Positions 28,201-36,737 of a stretch of DNA of 64,000 nucleotides are shown piece after piece; position 1 is the first letter of the stretch; the number at the start of each line of letters is the position of its first letter. The DNA is from CADCWK01 sp965218235 (GTDB lineage: Bacteria; Chloroflexota; Chloroflexia; Thermomicrobiales; UBA6265), in NCBI GenBank assembly GCA_965218235.1, contig OZ244595.1, forward strand, positions 1,240,001 to 1,304,000, read 5' to 3'. Under the pieces are notes generated by a model that was not told where the DNA came from, ran no database searches, and saw only the letters and a list, made by a program, of their open reading frames with translations. The translations under genes were made by a program, and so were the position numbers.

Positions 28201-29607
28201 TTCGCGATCCTCGCCCGGATGCAGGGGGCGCTGGCGGCCGGGCGGCCGTTCCGGGTCGCCGCCGGCTGCAAGACGCACGCGGCGACGGACGTCCTCCTGG
28301 ACGGGATCGTGGCGGCGCGGACCCGGCTTCGGACGTTGGCGGCCAGCCATCCGGAACTCTTCGGTCGGTACTTCGATGAGCGATTGCTGAGCGTGCCGAT
28401 CCTGCGGAGCGAACCGCGCGGCGCCCTGCCGGACGGGGTGCGGGCGATCTGGCGCAAGGACAGGAAGGCCGATGCCGGACCGGACGACCGCGTCGGCCTC
28501 CGGGCGCTGATGGCGGACGAGTACGTCATCCTCTGCGCGGTCCCAGGGGCGATCCGGGTGCTGGACCAGCCCCACGCGAAGGCAAAGGGCCAGCTCCGTC
28601 CGATCCACTGCCTCGTGCTGGACGAGGCGTCGCAGATGAACCTGCCCGAGGCACTGATGGCGGCTCGGCTGCTCGACCCGGCCGGACAGGTCATCGTCGT
28701 CGGCGACCACCGCCAGATGGCGCCGATCATCAAGCACGAGTGGGAGGGTGAGCGCCGGCGAACCTTTCAGGAGTACACCGTCTACCGATCGCTGTTCGAC
28801 ACGCTCCGTCTCCGGCGACCCGAGCCGGCGGTGATCCGGTTCGAGGAGAGCTTCCGCCTGCACTCCAGCATGGCGGAGTTCCTCCGCCAGGAGATCTACC
28901 GTCACGATGGGATTGCCTATCACTCCCGGCGATCGGGTCTGCTCGATGCTTCGGGGGCGACCGACCGGTTCGTCTCGGCTGTGCTGGACCCGGCCTACCC
29001 GATGGTGATCGTGCTGCACGGCGAGGCCGAGAGCCAGACGCGGAACGAGTTCGAGGTCCGGCTGATGGAGCCGGTGCTCCGGGCGATGGTCGATGGACTC
29101 GGACTGGAACCGGAGCGTGGGCTGGGTGTCGTCGTGCCGCACCGGGCCCAGCGGGCGGCCTTCCTCCGGGCGATCCCCGAGCTGGAGCGGGAGTCTCCTG
29201 ATGGCCAGCTCCGGTCCTCGGTCGAGACCGTCGAGAAGTTCCAGGGTGGGGAGCGGGAGGCGATCGTCTTCGCCGCCACGGAGAGCGATCCAGGTTACCT
29301 CGCGACCCGGGCCGGATTCATGTTCGACCCGCGCCGGCTCACGGTCGCCATGAGCAGGGCGAAGCGGAAGATGATCCTGGTTGCCGGCCAGACCGTCTTC
29401 AGTCACTTCAGCGCCGACGAGGAGACGTTCGCCAACGTCCTGCTCTGGAAGAACCTGCTCCGCCGGACCTGCACCGTCCCGCTCTGGCACGGCACCGTCG
29501 AGGGCCACTCAGTCAGCGTCTGGGGGAATGAGACAATGCCACGGATCCAGCGGTCCGCCGCGATGATCGGTCCCGACGATCTCGAACCGATGGAGGAGAG
29601 CCGGTGA
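25240..29607 (+). CDS. Large fused PD-(D/E)XK nuclease (Cas4/RecB-like, Fe-S type) and SF1 helicase
   Basis: This predicted DNA-processing enzyme has about 1455 residues. The N-terminal part has a RecB/Cas4-like nuclease core: the VADIKSS motif near residue 150 with LEHQLQVAFYARMI after it. One early cysteine (GNCQRYLRL, about 29) and a later C-x2-C-x5-C (DVCDGCRFNEFC, about 273-283) look like the Fe-S staple of Cas4, AddB and Dna2. A middle segment with NLVWVYIDAQKDYLNDRLYLLA resembles the RNase H-like domain of TM0106-type proteins. The helicase has Walker A QGPPGTGKSY (about 976), DEASQ (about 1127), GDHRQMAPI, VEKFQGGEREAIVF and LTVAMSRAKRKM. The start is uncertain (GTG 25162 would add 26 residues). 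It overlaps manC by GTGA. Repair or defence roles are both possible. Confidence 0.85.
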   Translation: MRFDVPVDGEGHRRLSPTDVSAYIQQGNCQRYLRLALMSRGHGADPMRAYGVAEQALTPLLTNSGRTFEEMVERAIGALLPTRRLGQDGTTNREADNEMLIRSARRLATGSTIVLFQVRLRTLLGAWDLRGDADLILLRRDDAGHLSVLVADIKSSTRPHLEHQLQVAFYARMIASILREDEVAVASLRLGVLYRAAEVDRLTLDAELAEQVAADRDAARRAFGTEFACLSLVDDVAALQDTVDDLVVGADSQAEQTVAAPFTEVPYHLADVCDGCRFNEFCMKWSAEHDDLTLIPFISGVERSQLIRAGIRTTRQLAELKRVEKRVKGEAGPALRLVTAPRTLPIVRGLGSRSGLGGRLDELVIRAQAYRKGQGDDFPTVWDIPGGGRGTLPAVASDRHPNLVWVYIDAQKDYLNDRLYLLAARVIACDGGEPVREESIVEMTDGPPDDPLTERAIVGRWAQRVVGAIGRLAAPEPLTGARRAPIHLVFHSGQELGDLLDGLSRHLQEVFGATALYDFVTQPAAYDSPLVTELADEIRERRNLPLIAQSLVRTSSFQGFDWDSPRPFRQLFRARTFDFVRKLGGEGDDEGQWYTSRARFRSGIPLEYAYGLWGKLELRPGGSDATIEPFLAPSRAEFLAYVDRRLDALVFLAGKLDPNRDAGKTPFDLPELGVFEARAHDLGAALLEFLQIERHAEMAHWRRVRQLEPERRMAMGEAWVASFHDEDQEPETRAALATARERFDAREAMTQSGRDLTPDERRGLVWSLAERPLRFRLEPGADAGDVKEFLATSDMKTGEWAVLKERFAVDSRLPVGQRTPFTPTAKQLLYAPRVEIGAVDPDNGDSGQPDVRFELFMQDSRGGGGKGNGYTFGDRPEPPRDGTTYTLDPNPDDFNGAGLQTTIQQIVDGRQNTLYDRLVAPTPGSAEWSSEAAAGQERFMAGLVALDAAGLLHGFEPGKHDFIARRSAEPFLLVQGPPGTGKSYTTAFAILARMQGALAAGRPFRVAAGCKTHAATDVLLDGIVAARTRLRTLAASHPELFGRYFDERLLSVPILRSEPRGALPDGVRAIWRKDRKADAGPDDRVGLRALMADEYVILCAVPGAIRVLDQPHAKAKGQLRPIHCLVLDEASQMNLPEALMAARLLDPAGQVIVVGDHRQMAPIIKHEWEGERRRTFQEYTVYRSLFDTLRLRRPEPAVIRFEESFRLHSSMAEFLRQEIYRHDGIAYHSRRSGLLDASGATDRFVSAVLDPAYPMVIVLHGEAESQTRNEFEVRLMEPVLRAMVDGLGLEPERGLGVVVPHRAQRAAFLRAIPELERESPDGQLRSSVETVEKFQGGEREAIVFAATESDPGYLATRAGFMFDPRRLTVAMSRAKRKMILVAGQTVFSHFSADEETFANVLLWKNLLRRTCTVPLWHGTVEGHSVSVWGNETMPRIQRSAAMIGPDDLEPMEESR

Positions 29608-30803
29608 CCATTGAGCAGAACCACATCCCACTCGATACTGGCTCCCGGCCGCAGCCCGTCTTTGGGGGGGCGCCCCGGATGCGCCGCCGGCGGGATTCGT
29701 TCTGGGCGGTGATCCCGGCCGGTGGCTCGGGGACGCGCCTCTGGCCGCTCAGCCGTGCCCAGCGGCCCAAGTTCCTCCTGCCGCTGCTCGGGAACCGGTC
29801 ATTGCTCCAGCAGACCGCCGACCGGCTCTCGCCGCTGGCCGACCCGACCCGGACGATGGTGGTCTGCGGCCCGTCTCACGCGGCTTCGATCGCCCGGCAG
29901 CTGCCGTCGGTCCCAGAGGGGCAGCTGATCGTCGAGCCGGCGCCGCGCGGGTCGTTGCCGGCGATCGCGCTGGCCACGGCGCTGATCGCCCGGCTGGACC
30001 CGGAAGCCATCGTCGGCGCGTTCGCCGCCGATCACGACGTCGCCGACCCCGCAACGCTGCTGATGGCGGTCCAGACCGCCAGCCTGGCGGCCAAGCAGGG
30101 CCGCCTCGTCACGATCGGGATCGAGCCGACACGGCCCGAGACCGGCTACGGCTACATCGAGCGGACCAGCGAGATCATCGCGCACAGTGATCGGGCCGTT
30201 GATCTGCCGTCGCCGTCGGTCGCCTACGCCGCCGCCCAGTTCCACGAGAAGCCGGACCTCGAGCGGGCGACCGCATACGTCGAGAGCGGCCGCTACCTCT
30301 GGAACGCCAGCATGTTCATCTTCGCGGCCGGGACGCTGATGGAGAACCTGGAGCGCTACCAGGGGGACCTGTTCGCGGCCGTCAACAGGATCGCCGACGC
30401 CTGGAATACGCCCGACCGCGAGCCGGTCATGGCCGAGGTCTGGTCGAGCCTCAAGGCGATGAACATCGACGAGGGGATCATGGAGCCGGCGGCCGGGGAC
30501 GGCCGGGTGGCAGTCGTTCCGGCCGACTTCGGCTGGTCGGACGTCGGCGACTGGCACGGGCTCGGTGAGCTGATCGAGCACGACGGTCTCGGCAACAGCG
30601 TCCGGGGCGATTTTCTCCAGCTCGAGACGACGGACAGCGTCGTCTGGTCGGAGACGGGCCGGATCGTGGCGCTGATCGGTCTGCACAACGTCGTCGTGGT
30701 CGACACCGAGGACGCGCTGCTCGTGATCGACCGGTCCCGCGCCCAGGATGTCCGGAAGGTGGTCGATGAGCTCAAGGCGCAGTCGAGGTACGACCTGAGC
30801 TGA
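29604..30803 (+). CDS. manC: Mannose-1-phosphate guanylyltransferase
   Basis: This enzyme makes GDP-mannose from mannose 1-phosphate and GTP for polysaccharides and glycosylation. The nucleotidyltransferase signature PAGGSGTRLWPLSRAQRPK occurs near residue 35. It is followed by GAFAADHDV, ETGYGYIERT, FHEKPD, GRYLWNASMFIF, INIDEGIMEP-like MNIDEGIMEP and VPADFGWSDVGDW, all diagnostic of the GMP family. At about 399 residues it is the short form without a fused phosphomannose isomerase; manA lies separately at 48046-49128. The GTG start overlaps the stop of the nuclease-helicase, so translation is coupled. Confidence 0.93.
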   Translation: MTIEQNHIPLDTGSRPQPVFGGAPRMRRRRDSFWAVIPAGGSGTRLWPLSRAQRPKFLLPLLGNRSLLQQTADRLSPLADPTRTMVVCGPSHAASIARQLPSVPEGQLIVEPAPRGSLPAIALATALIARLDPEAIVGAFAADHDVADPATLLMAVQTASLAAKQGRLVTIGIEPTRPETGYGYIERTSEIIAHSDRAVDLPSPSVAYAAAQFHEKPDLERATAYVESGRYLWNASMFIFAAGTLMENLERYQGDLFAAVNRIADAWNTPDREPVMAEVWSSLKAMNIDEGIMEPAAGDGRVAVVPADFGWSDVGDWHGLGELIEHDGLGNSVRGDFLQLETTDSVVWSETGRIVALIGLHNVVVVDTEDALLVIDRSRAQDVRKVVDELKAQSRYDLS

Positions 30804-31015
30804 CCGCTGGAGACGATGCCCGCTGATCACGGCGCCGGGGATTCGTACGCTGCTTTGGATCGGAATGGTCGAATTGGGAGCAGACCCGTCCCCATCTCGT
30901 TCGGTCGGCTGATCCGGTTTTGCCGGACTTGCCCAACCAGACGGACGGCGAGGGAGCGCGGCCGCTCAGTACCAGGACAGGAATGGTTTTCGCTCAGGTG
31001 GCGCGAAGGGCGAAA

Positions 31016-32524
31016 TCAATACTGCCTGGAAAGGCGGCTGACGATCGGTTGCAGGGCGAGATAGGCGTCGGCCAGAAGCGTCTGTCGCTCCTGATACAGC
31101 TGATGCCGATCCGGATCAGGCAACGTCTCGTCCAGCGACTCTGGTTGCCAGGCGGCGGCGACATCGGCCGGGTTCGCGCCAGTCAGCATCGCGGCCGCGA
31201 GGATCGCGGCGCCGCGGGCCGACTGATTGGGTGTCGCGCTGTGCCGAACGGGAAGGCCGTAGACGTCGGTAACGATCTGGCGCCAGGCGGCGTCCCGGGC
31301 TCCGCCGCCGGCCAGCGTGACGGTGTGCGGGCGGTCGTCGCCCTCCCGGACGATCGTGGCGTAGGCGAGCGACGCGGCGAGCGTGATGCCTTCGACGACG
31401 GCGCGGGCGAGGTCCTCACGGCGGTGGTCGGCGGCCAGACCAAGGAAGGTTCCACGGGCGCCGGCGTCATGCCACGGGGCGCGTTCCCCGGCGAGGTACG
31501 GGACGAACAGGACGCCACGGGCTCCGGCCGGGACGTCGGCCGCGGCGGCGAGGAGGGCGCGGTCATCGGCGAAGCCGAGTGCCGCCGCCGCCCAATGGAG
31601 AGCCGAGCCGCAGTTCAGCGTCGCCGCGACCCGCGCCCACCCCGCTCCGGACGACAGTTCGAGCGCCGAGCAGACGGTCTGGCCGCGATCGTCGGGGATG
31701 TCCGGGACGGTAGCGATTGGGACCAGTGCCTGGAACCCGGTGCCAAGCGTGACCAGTAGATCGCCGGGCGATGTCACGCCGGCCCCAAGGGCGGCGGCCT
31801 GGGCGTCGCCGGCGCCGGTCGCGACGGGGATACCCGTCGGCAACCCGAGCGCCTCGGCCGCGTCCGCGGTCAGCGTGCCTGCCTGGTCTGCCGATTCCAG
31901 GACCGGCGGCAACTGCTCCGGCCGCAGCCTGGCCGCTTCCAGCAGCACCGGTGACCACTCCCGGCGCCGGATGTCGAACATAGCCGTACCGCCGGCGTCG
32001 CTCGGCTCGGTCGCCACGACGGCGGTCAGCCGGACGCGGAGCCAGTCCTTTGGCAGCAGCACCGTCCGGCATGACGCCATCAGGTCCGGCCGATGGCTTG
32101 CCAGCCAGCGGATCGTCACTGCCTGATAGCCCGTCGCCAGCCGTCCACCGGTCGTGGCGATGACCGATGCCTGCCCGAGGCTGGCTTCGAGGGTCGCGAC
32201 CTCCGTCGCTGCCCGCTGATCGGACCAGATGATCGCCGGCGCCAGGGGACGAAGGTCGCCATCGACCAGGACCGTGCCATGCATCTGGCCGGTGATCCCG
32301 ATTGTTGAGACATCCCCGCCCGAACCGTCGCTACGATCGATCGCGAGCCGGACCGCCCCGGCCGTCGCCCGCCACCACTCCTCGGGGTCCTGCTCGGCGT
32401 GGCCAGGATGGGGCCGGTGGGTCGGGTAGGGGTGAGACGCCTCGGCGACCAGCGTCCCCGCGATGTCCGAGAGCTGGACCTTGACGGACGACGTGCCGAG
32501 ATCGATCGCGAGGACGAGGGGCAT
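31016..32524 (-). CDS. xylB: Xylulokinase / FGGY-family carbohydrate kinase
   Basis: This enzyme phosphorylates D-xylulose (or a related ketose) with ATP. The N-terminal phosphate motif is LVLAIDLGTSSVKVQL. Then come HAEQDPEEWW, GITGQMHGTV (substrate-contacting), PAIIWSDQRA, LLPKDWLRVRLT, DAGGTAMFDI, TGAGDAQAAALGAGV, PYLAGERAPWHDAGARG and VTLAGGGARDAAWRQI, the C-terminal ATP motif. This is a full-length xylulokinase pattern of about 502 residues. ATG 32524 is chosen where homology begins, with GAGGA upstream. It is divergent from a MocR-type regulator across about 128 bases, so that regulator may control it. Confidence 0.92.
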   Translation of the reverse strand: MPLVLAIDLGTSSVKVQLSDIAGTLVAEASHPYPTHRPHPGHAEQDPEEWWRATAGAVRLAIDRSDGSGGDVSTIGITGQMHGTVLVDGDLRPLAPAIIWSDQRAATEVATLEASLGQASVIATTGGRLATGYQAVTIRWLASHRPDLMASCRTVLLPKDWLRVRLTAVVATEPSDAGGTAMFDIRRREWSPVLLEAARLRPEQLPPVLESADQAGTLTADAAEALGLPTGIPVATGAGDAQAAALGAGVTSPGDLLVTLGTGFQALVPIATVPDIPDDRGQTVCSALELSSGAGWARVAATLNCGSALHWAAAALGFADDRALLAAAADVPAGARGVLFVPYLAGERAPWHDAGARGTFLGLAADHRREDLARAVVEGITLAASLAYATIVREGDDRPHTVTLAGGGARDAAWRQIVTDVYGLPVRHSATPNQSARGAAILAAAMLTGANPADVAAAWQPESLDETLPDPDRHQLYQERQTLLADAYLALQPIVSRLSRQY

Positions 32525-32652
32525 CGGGGCGGTCCTCAATAGTTCGATTTCATCCCAGCGACGTGACAGGGCCCAACGGCGGCGACGTCCATGATGAGCC
32601 GGTAGCATACTGACATTCGCACCGAAGCTCGATGGAAGCAAATGGGGAGACG

Positions 32653-34266
32653 ATGGCGGCGAGCGGACGATTCGAGCGCGAGACGGAGCGAACGGCCAGG
32701 GTCCGGACGCTGACGGCCGATTCAGGGACGCCGCGCCGGCCGCCGGTCGCCGAGGTTGCGATCAATCTCGACCGATCGTCCGACCTCCCGGTCTACCGGC
32801 AGATCGAGCAGGCGATCGTGGCGGGCATCCGTTCCGGGCGCCTCCGGGCCGGGCTGCGCCTGCCGCCGGAGCGTGCGCTTGCCCAGCAGCTCGGCGTCGA
32901 CCGGACCACCGTCGTCGCCGCCTACCGGAATCTGGCTGGGGATGGCTGGGTGGCGGCGCTGGTTGGGCGAGGGACCGTCATCACTGGCAAGACCGCCCAG
33001 GCGTCCGGAACCACCATCGTGGGCGACAGTACGACGGTCTTTGGCTGGGATGAGGTGATGACCCCGCAACCGGGCGATGAGCCGGTCCTGGACGAGCTCG
33101 CGGCGGCGTCGTTGCGGCCCGGTGTGCTGTCGCTCGCGTCCGGGGTTCCGGCGGCCGAGGGCTACCCGATCGCCGAGTTCCGCAGCCTGCTCGGCGACGC
33201 CCTCCGGCAGAGCGGCGAGGCGCTGCTGCAGTACGCGCCGGCCGAAGGGCTACCGGAGCTGCGCGACCAGATCGCCCGGACAATGCGCGAGCGCGGGGCC
33301 GACATCACTGGCGACGGCGTGCTGATCTGCGCCGGCAGCCAGCAGGGGCTCTACCTGCTCGCCCGGGCGCTGGTCGTGCCCGGCGACACGGTAGCAGTCG
33401 AGGCGCCGACGTACCTCGGCGCTGTCAGCGTCTTCCGAGCCGCCGACGCCCACGTCGTCCCGCTGCCGCGCGACCGCCACGGCGTCGACCCGCTCCGGCT
33501 GGAGGCGCTGCTGGCCCGGCGGGAGGTCAAGCTGATCTACCTGCTGCCAACGTTCCAGAACCCGACCGGCGAGACCATCGACCTAGCTCGCCGCCGGCAG
33601 GTCCTGGCTGTCGCGGCCCGGTATGGCGTCCCGATCATCGAGGACGACCCGTACGGGGAGCTGCGCTACGACGGCGAGCCGGTGCCGTCGATGTTCCAGC
33701 TGTCTGGGCCGGATGGCATCGTCGCCTACCTCTCGACTTTCTCGAAGGTGCTGTTCCCCGGTTTCCGGGTTGGCTGGGTGGCCGGGACGGCCGCGCTGAT
33801 CGAGCGGCTGCGGCGGGAGAAGGCGCTGGTCGACCTGGACAGCAACGCCGTCGTCCAGGCCGCCGTCGCCGAGTATCTCGCCCTCGGCCTGCTGGGGGAT
33901 CACCTCCGGGCCGTCCGGCCGGTCTATCGTGCCCGGCGGGACGCGCTGGTCGACGGGCTCCTCCGGGGCGGCAACGTCCCGGCGACGTGGCAATTGCCGG
34001 AGGGCGGGTTCTCGCTCTGGGTTGAGCTGGAGTCGGGGCTGCGGGCGCGGGACGTCCTTCGTGAAGGAATGATTCGTGGCGTCACGTTCGTGCCGGGCGA
34101 CGTCTTCCACGTCGACGGCGGCGGACGTTCGGCGATGCGGCTGTCGTTCCCGGCGCTGTCGCCGGACGACCTGCGCGAGGCTGGTGGTCGCCTCGCCGAC
34201 GCCATCCGGACCGAGGCCGGGCGGCGGGTGTCGCGCTCTCGCCCGCCGGCGTCTCGGATCGTCTGA
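32653..34266 (+). CDS. MocR-type transcriptional regulator (GntR winged helix + class I aminotransferase fold)
   Basis: This 537-residue fusion has a GntR-type winged helix near residues 45-115 (LPVYRQIEQAIVAGIRSGRL, LPPERALAQQLGVDRTTV, GWVAALVGRGT). It is followed by a PLP-dependent aminotransferase fold with YAPAEGLPELRDQIA, EAPTYLG, PTFQNPTG, EDDPYGELRYDG and the PLP lysine motif STFSKVLFPGFRVGW. MocR proteins use PLP as an effector sensor. ATG 32653 is preferred because GGGGAG lies 5 bases upstream; ATG 32632 is a weaker alternative. It is divergent from xylB and upstream of htrA. A true aminotransferase function (as in 2-aminoadipate aminotransferases) is possible, but the DNA-binding domain argues for regulation. 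Confidence 0.88.
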   Translation: MAASGRFERETERTARVRTLTADSGTPRRPPVAEVAINLDRSSDLPVYRQIEQAIVAGIRSGRLRAGLRLPPERALAQQLGVDRTTVVAAYRNLAGDGWVAALVGRGTVITGKTAQASGTTIVGDSTTVFGWDEVMTPQPGDEPVLDELAAASLRPGVLSLASGVPAAEGYPIAEFRSLLGDALRQSGEALLQYAPAEGLPELRDQIARTMRERGADITGDGVLICAGSQQGLYLLARALVVPGDTVAVEAPTYLGAVSVFRAADAHVVPLPRDRHGVDPLRLEALLARREVKLIYLLPTFQNPTGETIDLARRRQVLAVAARYGVPIIEDDPYGELRYDGEPVPSMFQLSGPDGIVAYLSTFSKVLFPGFRVGWVAGTAALIERLRREKALVDLDSNAVVQAAVAEYLALGLLGDHLRAVRPVYRARRDALVDGLLRGGNVPATWQLPEGGFSLWVELESGLRARDVLREGMIRGVTFVPGDVFHVDGGGRSAMRLSFPALSPDDLREAGGRLADAIRTEAGRRVSRSRPPASRIV

Positions 34267-34302
34267 GCGCCGCCGGATTGGGGATCGAACGGTCCGGACG
34301 CC

Positions 34303-34340
34303 TTCAGCAGGTTTTCAGGTTGGGTTCAGGGCCGGTTCAG
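34303..34340 (+). promoter_or_regulatory. Four TTCAG direct repeats at exact 11-bp spacing (OmpR-family operator array)
   Basis: TTCAG occurs at 34303, 34314, 34325 and 34336, each 11 bases apart, about one helical turn. Some copies extend to TTCAGG. Such phased direct repeats are typical of OmpR/PhoB-family response-regulator sites. The array sits about 100 bases before htrA, and an OmpR-family regulator gene lies just downstream of htrA. Confidence 0.7.
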
Positions 34341-34440
34341 CCACCGGCGCGATCCTTGGCTCACGGCACCGGGACGTTCTCGCCGGCGCCAGGTAGCAGC
34401 GGATCGGGATCCTGCCCCACCTGATCCAGAGGAAGGCCCC

Positions 34441-35679
34441 ATGTACGACGAGTATCCGCACGAGACGCGATCTCCCATCGTCGATCGACCATCCCCCGCG
34501 CCGGCGCCGCGACCCCAGCGCCGCTCGACCTCTGCCACGGCACGCCGCCGCCTCCTGCCCCTCGGCGCCATCCTCGGTCTGATCATGGCGTTCGTCCTCG
34601 CCGGCGGCGGCGTGCTCGACCAGGCGGCCAGCGCCGCAACCAATCTGATCGGTGGGCAATCCACGCCGACCGTTCAGGTTCAGCGGGACCAGTCGTCCGG
34701 GTCCGCGGCCGACCTGACCGTCGAGCAGGTCGCGGCCCAGGCCAACCCGTCGGTCGTGACCGTCACGACGCTCGGCAAGGCCACCACCCAGCAGGGTGGG
34801 ATGCCGTCGTTCGGCCAGTCGCAGGGTGGGAGCACCACCGCCGACCAGCCGCTCGCCAGCGGGTCCGGCTTCGTCTGGGACAGTGATGGCCACGTCATCA
34901 CCAACGCCCACGTCGTCAATGGCGGATCGAGCTTTACGGTCGGCTTCTCCGACGGCACGACCGTCGACGCGACCCTGGTCGGCAAGGACGTCTACGCCGA
35001 CATCGCCGTGCTGAGGGTCGAGTTCAAGAAGGGCGAGACGCTGCCCGCTGTCTCGAAGATCGGCACCTCGGCCGACGTCGCCTCCGGAGAGACCGTCGTC
35101 GCGATCGGCAGCCCGTACGGTCAGTTCACCAATACCGTCTCTGAGGGGATCGTCGGCGCGACCGGCCGGACCCTTCCGTCCTCGGCCGGCGTCTACGACC
35201 TGACCGACCTGATCCAGCACGACGCCAACATCTATCCCGGCAACTCCGGCGGCCCGCTCCTGAACCTGGCCGGTGAGGTGATCGGCATCAACGTCGCGAC
35301 CCTCCAAGACACGCAGACCGGCCAGGCCTCCGGGATCGGCTTCGCCCTGTCGATCGATTCCGTTAGCCCGATCATCTCCGACATCATCGACAACGGCTCG
35401 GTCGCTCGTCCTTACCTTGGCATCCAGTCGCAGGTCACCGAGTCCGGCGGCCAGGGTGTCGTGAGCGTCGATTCGAACGGTCCTTCGGCCGGCGTCCTGA
35501 AGCGGGGCGATCTGATCACGGCGATCGCCGGCACGGACATCGGCATCGACACCCCATTCCTGAACGAGCTCTTCACGCACAAGTCCGGCGACTCGATCGA
35601 CCTGACGATCGAGCGGAACGGCAAGACCCAGACTGTCAGCGTCACCCTTGGTGATCGCCCGGCCAACCCCACCAACTGA
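34441..35679 (+). CDS. htrA: HtrA/DegP-like membrane-anchored serine protease with PDZ domain
   Basis: This is an envelope quality-control protease of 412 residues. Cytoplasmic residues 1-38 are Pro/Arg-rich, and one membrane helix spans about 39-60. The trypsin-like domain has the catalytic triad H157 (NAHVV), D187 (YADIAVL) and S269 (GNSGGPL). A single PDZ domain (about 310-412) contains YLGIQSQV, GPSAGVLKRGDLITAI and DSIDLTIERNGK. ATG at 34441 has AGAGGAAGG at good spacing. Upstream is an 11-bp-phased TTCAG array and downstream an OmpR-type two-component pair, a layout like CssRS-htrA or CiaRH-htrA in other bacteria, so induction by envelope stress is likely. Confidence 0.93.
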   Translation: MYDEYPHETRSPIVDRPSPAPAPRPQRRSTSATARRRLLPLGAILGLIMAFVLAGGGVLDQAASAATNLIGGQSTPTVQVQRDQSSGSAADLTVEQVAAQANPSVVTVTTLGKATTQQGGMPSFGQSQGGSTTADQPLASGSGFVWDSDGHVITNAHVVNGGSSFTVGFSDGTTVDATLVGKDVYADIAVLRVEFKKGETLPAVSKIGTSADVASGETVVAIGSPYGQFTNTVSEGIVGATGRTLPSSAGVYDLTDLIQHDANIYPGNSGGPLLNLAGEVIGINVATLQDTQTGQASGIGFALSIDSVSPIISDIIDNGSVARPYLGIQSQVTESGGQGVVSVDSNGPSAGVLKRGDLITAIAGTDIGIDTPFLNELFTHKSGDSIDLTIERNGKTQTVSVTLGDRPANPTN

Positions 35680-35995
35680 TATTCCTTGCCCGTTCTGGGC
35701 ACCAACGTGGCCCTGCCCCCGGAGTCGGGCCGGCCCATCTCCCCCGATCCGCTCCAGCCACCTCCGTCCGCTCCTGCCAGCACGGTCATCAGCCAGTGAC
35801 CGCGGACCGGCCCCGGACGGAGGATGCGGATCTTCCCACCCCCTCCCAATCCCTTCCCAACAGCGGCGTTGACGACCACCCAGTCGCCGGCGCCGCTGCC
35901 GCGTCCTGACGGCTCGTGCGGCGCTGGTACTATCAGAGGAACATCGCGACATGCTCGAGCGAGTGCGGTTGACGGCGACGGAAGAGGTCGGGACG
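35680..35995. other. Intergenic region between htrA and the response regulator
   Basis: This is a 316-base spacer. An extended -10 promoter (35925-35933) is visible. No clear htrA terminator and no TTCAG repeats like those upstream of htrA were found. Confidence 0.45.
35925..35933 (+). promoter_or_regulatory. Extended -10 promoter for the two-component operon
   Basis: TGG-TACTAT, the same extended -10 style as recR. It predicts a start near 35940, which favours ATG 35996 over ATG 35951 for the response regulator. Confidence 0.45.
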
Positions 35996-36724
35996 ATGGC
36001 GGTCGGGTCGGACGACGAGCGCTTCACCGGGGCCAGGATCATGGTCGTCGAGGATGAGCCGGGGATCGCCGGGTTCGTGCGCCGCGGTCTCGTCTTCGAG
36101 GGCTTCGCCGTCGAGCTGGCCACCGACGGACGGGCCGCCCTCGACGTGCTCCGCGACCGCCGGCCGGATGTTCTCGTCCTGGACCTGATGATCCCCTACG
36201 TCGACGGGCTCGAGGTCCTGCGCCGGGTCCGGGCGGCTGAGCGGACCGAGCGTCTGCCGCCGCTCCCCGTCATCCTGCTGACGGCCCGTGACGCCGTCGC
36301 TGACCGCGTCACCGGTCTGGAAGCGGGGGCCGACGACTACCTCGTCAAGCCGTTCGCCTTCGAGGAACTAGCCGCTCGCGTCCGGGCGCTGCTCCGCCGG
36401 GCCCACGCCTCCGACGTCGAGACCGTCGCCGGGCTGACCTTCGCCGACCTCCGGCTCGACCCCGGCTCGCGGACGGTCCTGCGGGGCGAACGCTCGATCG
36501 ATCTCACGCCGCGGGAGTTCGACCTGCTGGCGCTGCTGCTCCAGCATCCCAACCAGGTCCTGACCCGCTCCCGGATCATGGACCGGGTCTGGGGGGCCGA
36601 CTTCTACGGCGACAGCAACGTCCTCGAAGTGTTCGTCGCCAACCTACGCCGCCATCTGGAGAGCGGCGGCGAGCCCCGGCTGATCCAGACCGTCCGGGGC
36701 GTCGGCTACGTTCTCCGGGCCTGA
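35996..36724 (+). CDS. OmpR/PhoB-family response regulator
   Basis: This 242-residue transcription factor has a receiver domain with MVVEDEPGI, phospho-acceptor D63 in VLDLMIPYVDG, LLTARD and K118 in LVKPF. The winged-helix domain contains LRLDPGSRTVLRG, LTPREFDLLALLLQHPNQVLTRSRIMDRVWG, in part visible as TPREFDLLALL, and VFVANLRRHLE with GVGYVLRA at the end. ATG 35996 has GAAGAGG 8 bases upstream; ATG 35951 would add 15 residues but would sit almost at the predicted transcription start. Its kinase follows 13 bases later. It is the best candidate to bind the TTCAG array upstream of htrA. Confidence 0.93.
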   Translation: MAVGSDDERFTGARIMVVEDEPGIAGFVRRGLVFEGFAVELATDGRAALDVLRDRRPDVLVLDLMIPYVDGLEVLRRVRAAERTERLPPLPVILLTARDAVADRVTGLEAGADDYLVKPFAFEELAARVRALLRRAHASDVETVAGLTFADLRLDPGSRTVLRGERSIDLTPREFDLLALLLQHPNQVLTRSRIMDRVWGADFYGDSNVLEVFVANLRRHLESGGEPRLIQTVRGVGYVLRA

Positions 36725-36737
36725 TGGGGGCATCGTG

